From contig JAGKSW010000011.1 in the NCBI GenBank assembly GCA_018993265.1, positions 20,351 to 84,350 of the forward strand: 64,000 nucleotides of DNA. Reading direction: 5' to 3'. Source of the stretch: Nostoc sp. TH1S01. Its GTDB lineage: Bacteria > Cyanobacteriota > Cyanobacteriia > Cyanobacteriales > Nostocaceae. The first letter of the stretch is position 1. Every line of letters starts with the position of its first letter. This document shows, piece by piece, positions 38,772-45,912 of the stretch. The notes under the pieces were generated by a model. The model was not told the origin of the DNA and did no database searches. It saw only the letters and a program-made list of their open reading frames with translations. Made by a program: the position numbers and the translations under genes.

Positions 38772-39398
38772 TTATTCTTCCTCCGTTGCCAAGGCGTTAA
38801 CTGCGGCGGCGGCGATCGCACTGCCACCCCGCCGACCGTATAATGTCATAAATGGTACATTCCGGCTATCTGCTGCTAAGGCGGCTTTTGATTCGGCTGC
38901 ACCGACAAATCCCACAGGGAAACCCAAAATCACCGCAGGTTTAGGCGCTCCTTCGTCTAGCATTTCGAGTAACCTAAATAGGGCGGTGGGTGCATTGCCA
39001 ATGGCAACGACTGAGTTTTCTAAATGCGATCGCCATAATTCTAAAGCTGCGGCTGACCTTGTATTACCAAGTTTTTGAGCGAGTTCTGGGACTTCGGGAT
39101 AATTCAGCGTGCAGATAACTTCGTTGTTGGCTGGTAGTCGCCGCCTAGTAACTCCCTCAGCCACCATCCGACAATCGCATAAAATTGGTGCGCCAGCTTT
39201 GAGTGCGGCGCGTGCAGATTGTACTGCTGTGGGTGAATATCCCAAGTCAGTCACAATATCCGTCATTCCACAGGCATGGATGAGACGTACAGCAACTTTT
39301 GCTACATCTGGCGGCAGTGCATCTAAGTTAGCTTCTGACCGAATGATCGAAAAAGAATTACGGTAGATTTCGTTAGCGTTTCGGATATAGTCGGACAT
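38772..39398 (-). CDS. cobH: precorrin-8X methylmutase
   Basis: A 208-residue enzyme that moves a methyl group from C11 to C12 to form hydrogenobyrinate. The catalytic histidine lies in R-L-I-H-A-C-G-M near residues 39-46; D-C-R-M-V-A-E-G-V and G-F-P-V-G-F-V-G-A-A-E-S-K are family motifs. ATG 39398 is preferred to TTG 39404. Middle gene of the cob operon, 34 bases after cobG. Confidence 0.95.
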   Translation of the reverse strand: MSDYIRNANEIYRNSFSIIRSEANLDALPPDVAKVAVRLIHACGMTDIVTDLGYSPTAVQSARAALKAGAPILCDCRMVAEGVTRRRLPANNEVICTLNYPEVPELAQKLGNTRSAAALELWRSHLENSVVAIGNAPTALFRLLEMLDEGAPKPAVILGFPVGFVGAAESKAALAADSRNVPFMTLYGRRGGSAIAAAAVNALATEEE

Positions 39399-39432
39399 TT
39401 TCAATTAAAAACCGCAGATAAACCCTGATAAA

Positions 39433-40881
39433 TTATGATGGCTGAGAAAATGATTCTTGTAGTTGGGCATTTTCATATCGATTGACAAATTTCTCAAAAG
39501 GTTCGCCAGAATTAAGACTGTAAATTTTATACACTTTGAGTATTTGTTCAATAATTGCAGGCAATTCTGTAAAACTCACGTCTTGATAGATTTTGCGACC
39601 GAATTTTTCGTGACTATCACTATCGCCAACATAAATGTGATAACTTTCTATATTGCGATCGCTCACACCTAGTAAAGTGATGTCACCTGTGTGATGTTGG
39701 GCGCAAGATTTTGCACAGCCGCTAAAGTGAATATTAATCGGGCGATCTAGCTTAACATGAGTTTCGAGATAATCAGCTAATGCCAACGCATGAGCTTTAG
39801 TATCTGTAGCCGAAGCCGCACAACCGCGTTTACCAGAACAAGCGACTAACGCACTTTTAATATTAGTGACTGTGAAATCTAAGCCTAAGTCGGCTATTTC
39901 CCTTTGAACATCAATCACACACTCCTGGGGAATATCAGTGATGAGCAAATTTTGCCAAGGTGTGAGTCTGATGGTTCCATTACTATATTTTTCTGTTAAA
40001 TCACCCAAACGCCGCAACTGTTGAGTTTCTAAGCGACCAAGCGGTAATACTACACCGATATAAAATAAATTTTGCTGTCGTTGGGGATGAATCCCAATAT
40101 GCCAGAAACCTGCTTCCTTTGTTGCTGGGGAAGGTGGTTGAACTAACTGCTGACAACGCTGCAAAGAAAAAGTTAAACGCTGTTCAACTTGCTGAAGATA
40201 ATTTTCCCATCCCAAACTGTTGATAACTTCTTGTAAACGTGGCTTGCGCTTAAGTTGAGTATCAGTATGTTGTAAATAAACATCTGCTAAAGCTGCCAAA
40301 ATAGACAAACATTGTTCTGGTAACAATATAATTTCTGTATCGATGGGAGGTTTTCTTTTGATGAAACCCAGATGTAGGCGGAAGTAAACTTGAGCGTCGA
40401 TTAACTCAGCCCTCAACAAGATATCATTGAGGCGATCGCTTACCGAAACTTTCCCACCGCCATCAAAGCAAACACTAAACTTGGCCGAGAGTTCAGATAG
40501 TTCCGAATGTTCTGCTAAATAAGCATCCCAGCTTTTAACTAAAGCAAGAGTATCGATTAATTCTTCTGGGTCGATACCTGCTGTTGGGCTAGTCATAATA
40601 TTACGGATGTGGTCTATAGCGGAATTGTGAGACCCTATACCCAAATCCTGTAGCTGTTGTAAAACTTCGCTGCTGATACCCTGGCTAATTTCTCTGATTT
40701 GCAGGTTAGCGCGATTTGTGACATCCACATAGCCACCACCGTGCATATCTGCGATCTCTGCGATCGCCTGACATTGTTTACTATTTAGTATCCCACCAGG
40801 TATTCTCAGGCGAGATAAAATTCCATCTTGAGCAGATGTAGCGTAGAATAACCCCGGACAGGCTGTAAATCCCGAAAGCAA
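39433..40881 (-). CDS. cobG: precorrin-3B synthase
   Basis: About 482 residues from TTG 40881, ten bases after AAGGAG. A longer frame opens at 41022, but its first 47 codons lie in the cobalamin riboswitch and show no homology. The protein resembles sulfite/nitrite reductases: duplicated ferredoxin-like halves, V-D-V-T-N-R-A-N-L-Q-I-R, and cysteines in C-S-G-K-R-G-C and S-G-C-A-K-S-C for the iron-sulfur/sirohaem site. CobG uses oxygen to hydroxylate precorrin-3A, marking this as the aerobic type of pathway step. First gene of the operon. Confidence 0.9.
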   Translation of the reverse strand: MLSGFTACPGLFYATSAQDGILSRLRIPGGILNSKQCQAIAEIADMHGGGYVDVTNRANLQIREISQGISSEVLQQLQDLGIGSHNSAIDHIRNIMTSPTAGIDPEELIDTLALVKSWDAYLAEHSELSELSAKFSVCFDGGGKVSVSDRLNDILLRAELIDAQVYFRLHLGFIKRKPPIDTEIILLPEQCLSILAALADVYLQHTDTQLKRKPRLQEVINSLGWENYLQQVEQRLTFSLQRCQQLVQPPSPATKEAGFWHIGIHPQRQQNLFYIGVVLPLGRLETQQLRRLGDLTEKYSNGTIRLTPWQNLLITDIPQECVIDVQREIADLGLDFTVTNIKSALVACSGKRGCAASATDTKAHALALADYLETHVKLDRPINIHFSGCAKSCAQHHTGDITLLGVSDRNIESYHIYVGDSDSHEKFGRKIYQDVSFTELPAIIEQILKVYKIYSLNSGEPFEKFVNRYENAQLQESFSQPS

Positions 40882-40939
40882 CGTCTCAACTCCTTCTCTG
40901 TGCAACGCAGAGAGTAGATCATCATGTCTAATAGACACA

Positions 40940-41065
40940 CCCAAAGTTGGCATTCTGACTTGGGATTTCCCTCCACAGCTGCGGCACAGTCCCGGAATTT
41001 CACCGGAGTTTCCCAACTCCAAGTCTTAGTAATTTACCATGAGACCGTCTTCGCAATGCTTCATA
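40940..41065 (-). promoter_or_regulatory. cobalamin riboswitch
   Basis: Read on the minus strand, the region contains CCGGTGAAATTCCGG, then GCCGCAGCTGT (the B12 box) and a distal AGTCAGAATGCC, in the spacing of the adenosylcobalamin riboswitch consensus. It lies 60 bases upstream of the cobG start. Downstream, TCTCTG and CAGAGA form a hairpin touching the AAGGAG ribosome site, so control of translation is plausible. Edges are approximate. Confidence 0.9.
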
Positions 41066-41259
41066 CTTCACATTTTTCATCAATGATTAGTGAATCAACA
41101 GATACTCGGCTTCTTGAGGAAGTCCGGTATTTCAGCTATGCAGTTTTTGTACATCAAATATGATTGCATAAACTGTACTGCTATCAAATATTGCTCTTCA
41201 AGTTGGGAAAACTAACTTTAGTGAAAGTGTAATCTACTACGCCGCTAAAGGAGATACGA

Positions 41260-42945
41260 ATGAGTACAGTTACCATTCAGGCTAATCAACTTCCTATTCA
41301 CAAAGTATTTAGTGATGATTTTGTTTTTACGATTCCTCTATATCAGCGTCCCTATGCTTGGACAACGGAACAAGCTGGAGAACTTTTTGAAGATTTAATC
41401 AGTGCTTTGGGAGATAGTGACGAGAAGATTGATGATATTAATCCATACTTTTTAGGTAGTATTGTACTCATCAAAGGAGATACAACGGATGCTAAGGTTA
41501 TTGATGGGCAACAGCGTTTAACTACAATTACTGTACTATTAGCTGCTTTAAGAGCATCGGTTAGTAAAGAATATAAACATATATTAACTAAATACTTATA
41601 CCAAGAAGATCATTTTGAACCAGAAAATAATATTTATAGGTTGACTTTACGTGAAAAAGATACACCATTTTTTAAAGAATATATTCAATCTGAAAGTGGT
41701 CTTGATAAATTAAATGTTTTGATTGATAGTAAACTATCAGATAGTTGTAAAAATCTAAAGCACAATGCCTTGCTATTTATAGATAAGCTGAAAGTAATCA
41801 CAGAGTCTCAACTTCTGCGCTTTATTCAGTTTCTCACTAAACGTTGCTTTATAGTAGTAGTATCAACTCCAGATATTGAATCTGGTTATCGAATATTTTC
41901 AGTGTTAAATAATCGAGGTCTTGATTTATCGCACGCTGATATTTTAAAAGCAGAGATTATTGGAAAAATTCACTCAGAACATCAGGATAAATATAGCGAA
42001 AAATGGGAAAATGTGGAAGAAAGATTGGGACGCGATACATTTAAAAGTCTTTTTTCTCACATTAGAATGATTCATGGGAAATTAAAACCGCGTGAAAGCA
42101 TACTCAAAGAGTTCAATAAAGATGTTAAGCCATCGCCTACACAATATCCTCAGCAGTTTATTGATAAAATTTTACTTCCTTTAGCTGATGCTTTTTATGA
42201 TATCCAGCATCAAGTTTACGAAGGAAGTTTATGGACAGATGAAATTAATATATTGTTCCAATGGTTGCAATTTATTGACAATTCAGATTGGATACCACCA
42301 GCTATTTTTTATTTATCGCAAAATTATTATAATCCAGATTTATTATTGCGATTCTTTTCAGATTTAAATAGACTTGCTTCTGGTTTAATGATTCAAAGAG
42401 CTAATATTAACGAACGCATAGAACGTTATAGCAAGTTGCTACACGCTATTGATAAACGAGAAGATTTGTATACCCCAGACTCACCATTACAATTGACATT
42501 ACCAGAAAAAGAAAATATCCTCAAAATTCTGGATGGCGACCTTTATTTAATCAAGAAAATCAGAACTTATGTTTTACTGCGCTTAGATTCTGCTCTTGCT
42601 GAAGGAAAGCCTGCTTATAATTTTTCTAATATTACAGTTGAACACGTACTACCACAAAATCCATCTGCTGATAGTGAGTGGTTGACTTTGTTTCCTACTC
42701 AGGAAGATAAGGAAAAATATGTACATCAGTTAGGTAATTTAGTTTTACTATCTTCTGCTAAAAATAGGATGGCTCAAAACTTTAATTTTGAGGCTAAAAA
42801 GCAGAAATATTTTACAACTAAGAAAGGTATTTGTAATTTTGCACTCACTACACAAGTGTTGATGGAAAAAGAATGGACATCTGAAGTAATCGAAAAACGG
42901 CAAAAAGTTTTAATTGATAAGTTGAAAGAACTTTGGCGTTTGTAA
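41260..42945 (+). CDS. DUF262/DUF1524 (GmrSD-like) protein
   Basis: A 561-residue protein. The N-terminal DUF262 domain carries I-P-L-Y-Q-R-P-Y-A-W near residue 26 and the NTP-related I-D-G-Q-Q-R-L-T-T near 80. The C-terminal DUF1524 region has an HNH-like V-E-H-V-L-P-Q-N and L-G-N-L-V-L-L-S near 460-500. The two fused domains match the GmrSD type IV restriction family, which cuts glucosylated phage DNA, and many uncharacterised relatives. AAGGAG lies before the ATG. No methylase is near, consistent with a modification-dependent or NTP-regulated nuclease; substrate unknown. Confidence 0.85.
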   Translation: MSTVTIQANQLPIHKVFSDDFVFTIPLYQRPYAWTTEQAGELFEDLISALGDSDEKIDDINPYFLGSIVLIKGDTTDAKVIDGQQRLTTITVLLAALRASVSKEYKHILTKYLYQEDHFEPENNIYRLTLREKDTPFFKEYIQSESGLDKLNVLIDSKLSDSCKNLKHNALLFIDKLKVITESQLLRFIQFLTKRCFIVVVSTPDIESGYRIFSVLNNRGLDLSHADILKAEIIGKIHSEHQDKYSEKWENVEERLGRDTFKSLFSHIRMIHGKLKPRESILKEFNKDVKPSPTQYPQQFIDKILLPLADAFYDIQHQVYEGSLWTDEINILFQWLQFIDNSDWIPPAIFYLSQNYYNPDLLLRFFSDLNRLASGLMIQRANINERIERYSKLLHAIDKREDLYTPDSPLQLTLPEKENILKILDGDLYLIKKIRTYVLLRLDSALAEGKPAYNFSNITVEHVLPQNPSADSEWLTLFPTQEDKEKYVHQLGNLVLLSSAKNRMAQNFNFEAKKQKYFTTKKGICNFALTTQVLMEKEWTSEVIEKRQKVLIDKLKELWRL

Positions 42946-43015
42946 TATTAGATGATGATGGTGCGATCGCTTCAGTATTGGTGATTATCTGAGTTAAATC
43001 ATCTCATCATACCGT

Positions 43016-43083
43016 GGTGCGTTAGGCGCTCGGATATAGTTTTTGTGATGAATTACTCACAACCTGCGCCTAACACACCCTAC
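43016..43083. repeat. GTTAGGCG hairpin repeat
   Basis: GGTGCGTTAGGCGC (43016-43029) and GCGCCTAACACACC (43066-43079) are near-perfect inverted arms. It lies 11 bases beyond the stop of pfkA and may double as its terminator. Same family as 37024-37085. Confidence 0.7.
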
Positions 43084-43093
43084 GAGAATTTGA

Positions 43094-44173
43094 CTATTCT
43101 CCTAAATAAATACCTAAACCACGAGCAGTTTGAACCAAAGTATCTTCTGGGTTGACAGCTTTGTACTGAGCGATCGCTTCTTCGATTGGTACGGTGATCA
43201 CTTGGCGATTTTGCCAAGCAACCATGTAATCATATTTACATTCCTCAATTAGATTAACTGCGGCTACACCAAAAGCCGAGGCGACTAATCGGTCTAGGGG
43301 CGAGGCTGTACCACCGCGTTGGATGTGTCCTAAGACTGTGACTCGTGTTTCTGCACCGATGCGATCGCTAATTTGATCGGCTAGATATTCCCCAATTCCC
43401 CCATATCGTGATTGACCCAAACGATTAGTTAAGGTGCGAATTTCCCCTTCTTGAGTCCGCACTGCTTCAGAGACAATAACTAAACAATAGTTTTTGCCTT
43501 CTTCTTGCCTGTTTTTAATGTGATAACAAATATCATCCATACTGTAGAGGATTTCGGGAATTAAAATCACATCTGCACCCCCGGCAATTCCCGCAGCTAA
43601 GGCGATGTGTCCAGCATCACGACCCATGACTTCTAATATCATGACTCGACTATGAGAAGCGGCAGTGAAATGTAATCTATCCAGTGCTTCTGTCGCAATA
43701 TTGACGGCTGTATCAAATCCAATAGCGTGTTCAGTAATACCGATATCATTATCAATGGTTTTCGGGATACCGACTAAGTTGATCCCGCCTTGTTGTGCTA
43801 GGCGACGCAGAATTGCTAAACTACCATCCCCGCCAATGCCAATCAACGCATCTAAATCTAATTGATGATAGCCTGCAATAATTTCTGATGAGCGATCGCA
43901 GAAACTACCATCAGGCATAGGAAAAGCAAAAGGATCACCTTTATTAGTAGTTCCTAACATTGTGCCACCAGAAGTTAATAACGGATCCACTTGCTCAATT
44001 TCTAATTTAGTAACTTGTGGTGGCCTTGCCATCAATCCCAGAGTTGCTTGCCGAATGCCTAAGACTTCCCAACCTTTACCATTAGCACAATGAACAACCG
44101 CTCTGATGACTGCATTCAAACCAGAGCAATCTCCGCCACTAGTTAGAATGCCTATACGCTTACTTTTACCCAT
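43094..44173 (-). CDS. pfkA: 6-phosphofructokinase
   Basis: A 359-residue PFK phosphorylating fructose 6-phosphate. ATG 44173 gives the usual M-G-K-S-K-R-I-G-I-L-T-S-G-G-D-C start; a GTG at 44185 adds four residues. The phosphate-donor site is G-I-G-G-D-G-S, Gly as in ATP enzymes, while P-K-T-I-D-N-D has Lys where classical ATP enzymes have Gly. This mixed pair is known in the group III PFKs, so donor should be ATP but is not certain from sequence. F6P-binding M-G-R-D-A-G-H and H-I-Q-R-G-G-T are present. Monocistronic. Confidence 0.93.
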   Translation of the reverse strand: MGKSKRIGILTSGGDCSGLNAVIRAVVHCANGKGWEVLGIRQATLGLMARPPQVTKLEIEQVDPLLTSGGTMLGTTNKGDPFAFPMPDGSFCDRSSEIIAGYHQLDLDALIGIGGDGSLAILRRLAQQGGINLVGIPKTIDNDIGITEHAIGFDTAVNIATEALDRLHFTAASHSRVMILEVMGRDAGHIALAAGIAGGADVILIPEILYSMDDICYHIKNRQEEGKNYCLVIVSEAVRTQEGEIRTLTNRLGQSRYGGIGEYLADQISDRIGAETRVTVLGHIQRGGTASPLDRLVASAFGVAAVNLIEECKYDYMVAWQNRQVITVPIEEAIAQYKAVNPEDTLVQTARGLGIYLGE

Positions 44174-44659
44174 ATTTTTGAACACTGCAAACGTGAAATA
44201 ATTTCACTCACTACCAGAGTTAGCTAACACTTGAAAAATCTGATTAAATGCTATGAATTTGGTTGATTTCAGCCCAAAATCACACCATAAAATTGATAAC
44301 AGCAAAGTTTTACTGTCATCTAACTAGAAGCTCAATCTCAAAGTATAGTTTTGATTATTTCATTACTTTAAAAGTCTAGAATAATTTATGTATGCGCTAT
44401 TTTATCGAAACAAAAGTTCATTATTTGCAGTATTTGATAATTTAATGTTGCTAATTTTAACTATTACAAACTGAGGTTTTAATACTTGATTTTGTCCAGA
44501 AATTCAGGAGCCAGAATCCAGGAGTCAGAATATAGAAAAATTTAGGAAAATTATGCGTAAGTCCGGTATACAATGAAAAGCCTTACCTCTTCATCCTCTT
44601 ATTTTGCCAACGGTATTGTCATTGTCCTGTATTATCTTGCAGTTTTATTCATAAATAAA

Positions 44660-44918
44660 ATCAGAGATGCAACAAGATGAGTTGCGTTTGGCAATTGTAA
44701 GAGAACGTTGACTATGACAGGAACATCCAGATACTGCAAAAACCCTTAACAACTTGGCATTACTCTACTATTGCCAAGAAAAATACAACAAAACCGAATT
44801 TTTCTGATTGCAAGCTCTAGATATTTTTGAGAAAAAGTTAGGAGTCAATCATCCAACTACTGTTACTTGTTGTAAAAATTTAGCAGATTTACGCGATCGC
44901 CTCAACTCACAACAGTAA
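44660..44918 (+). pseudogene. TPR (kinesin light chain-like) gene remnant
   Basis: The frame 44724-44918 reads H-P-D-T-A-K-T-L-N-N-L-A-L-L-Y, one in-frame TGA at 44793-44795 region, then L-Q-A-L-D-I-F-E-K-K-L-G-V-N-H-P-T-T-V-T and N-L-A-D-L-R-D-R-L-N-S-Q-Q before a stop. This is the C-terminal end of the large TPR_12 proteins common in filamentous cyanobacteria. Upstream, L-A-I-V-R-E-R followed by two stops continues the repeat. The main body of the gene is gone. Confidence 0.75.
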
Positions 44919-44967
44919 AATTCCAGTTTCCAACCTCATTAATCAAGCTTTTATCTCCAAGTTTCGT

Positions 44968-45146
44968 GTTCTGAACTCGAAGGTTCATGTTCCGAACTCG
45001 AATGTTCCTGTTCCAAACGAGAACGTTCAGGTTCTGAACTCGAAATTTCAGGTTTCGAACTTGAATGTTCCTGTTCTAAAGGAGAATTTTCTGGTTCTAA
45101 GCTTGAATGCTGGTGTTTTGCAGTCGGAGTTCGGCGTTCTGATGTC
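44968..45146. repeat. 21-bp degenerate tandem repeat
   Basis: Eight consecutive 21-bp units and a partial ninth, each beginning GTTCYGAACTCGAA or a variant, start at 44968, 44989, 45010, 45031, 45052, 45073, 45094 and 45115. Divergence rises towards the right. On the minus strand the period equals seven codons (S-S-S-E-P-E-H-like), but there is no ribosome site and no domain, so it is treated as a minisatellite. Confidence 0.85.
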
Positions 45147-45271
45147 AAATCGAAGTGCGATCGCTCTGTCTATTATCTTTCATCACCCAATAATTACGCA
45201 AAAATCCTTCGCAGATTCAAAAATAATTATGGCTACTTCAGTAAATCTAATTATTTTTTGCTTTTATTACC

Positions 45272-45362
45272 AGGACTTACGCACAGGTTATGGAAAATCG
45301 AACCACAGAGGCGCAGAGGTCACGGAGGAATAAGAGTTTGAGAGTTTTTTTGCGTAAGTCCT
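45272..45362. mobile_element. MITE-like element, AGGACTTACGCA ends
   Basis: A 91-bp segment with perfect 12-bp terminal inverted repeats, AGGACTTACGCA at 45272-45283 and TGCGTAAGTCCT at 45351-45362, enclosing CACAGAGGCGCAGAGG. It is too short to encode a transposase. Solo copies of the end sequence lie near 44564 and 52003. Family name unknown to me. Confidence 0.7.
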
Positions 45363-45594
45363 AATTACCTTATTATTTAATTTTAAAAGTATTCTGCAAT
45401 TGATTTATTGACTTACGTATGTATTTATACGCTTATTAAAGTGAAAAGACAAGCAATCGCTCTGTGGAATGGGGATCATTGCAATACTTAAAAAAGCCTT
45501 AAGTATTTTAATATATCTATCTTAAGTGTAAGTAAATAAAGAGAAGGATTTGGGAAATATGGAGATATAGGTAAATTTTTAAGGAGGTATTCAA

Positions 45595-45783
45595 ATGCAG
45601 AACTTGCGCCTTTACTCCACAATTTCAAAATCATTGATTCCCGAAAGTCGTCCACAAAAGCTGGCAGTTTTAGTAGAATGGTGCAAAATTGTTCATGGTT
45701 GCATCGAAGCTGGGCAAATAGAAGATGCCAAAATTTTTCTAGAGCAAGCAATTCAAGAAGCGGAAATGCCAAGTAGAGAATAA
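45595..45783 (+). CDS. small hypothetical protein
   Basis: A 62-residue protein whose ATG is preceded by AAGGAGGT at seven bases, a near-perfect ribosome site and much stronger than anything for the overlapping opposite-strand frame. It is likely helical: V-L-V-E-W-C-K-I-V-H-G-C-I-E-A-G then I-E-D-A-K-I-F-L-E-Q-A-I-Q-E-A-E. The last part recalls a single TPR-like helix pair. No family recognised. A terminator follows at 45857. Confidence 0.7.
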   Translation: MQNLRLYSTISKSLIPESRPQKLAVLVEWCKIVHGCIEAGQIEDAKIFLEQAIQEAEMPSRE

Positions 45784-45856
45784 ATTAATTCACATCGGCA
45801 TCAGGTCAAACTGGAAATGCTAAACATATTCAATATACTCACGAAATACGAAAAAT

Positions 45857-45893
45857 GAAGGAGCCAGAATAATTCTCTGGCTCCTTTTAATTA
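45857..45893. terminator. bidirectional terminator, small gene / clpB
   Basis: AAGGAGCCAG (45858-45867) pairs with CTGGCTCCTT (45878-45887) around a short AT loop, with T/A runs on both flanks. It lies between the convergent small gene and clpB. Confidence 0.88.
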
Positions 45894-45912
45894 GAAGAAT
45901 ATATAGCAGGTG

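Larger units (their letters stand above)
44186..45594. other. 1.4-kb repeat-rich gene-poor region
   Basis: No intact gene. It holds a decayed TPR gene end (44660-44918), a 21-bp minisatellite (44968-45146), half of an AGGACTTACGCA element near 44562-44576 and a complete one at 45272-45362. The density of remnants suggests a site that tolerates insertions. Confidence 0.6.

Noticed and set aside
40882..41022. Longer N-terminus of CobG
   Set aside because: These codons lie in the cobalamin riboswitch and have no similarity to CobG.
44951..45148. 65-codon heptad-repeat frame
   Set aside because: It is only the translation of the 21-bp minisatellite, with no ribosome site.
45488..45772. Minus-strand frame opposite the small gene
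   Set aside because: It lacks a ribosome site, while the plus-strand frame has a near-ideal one.
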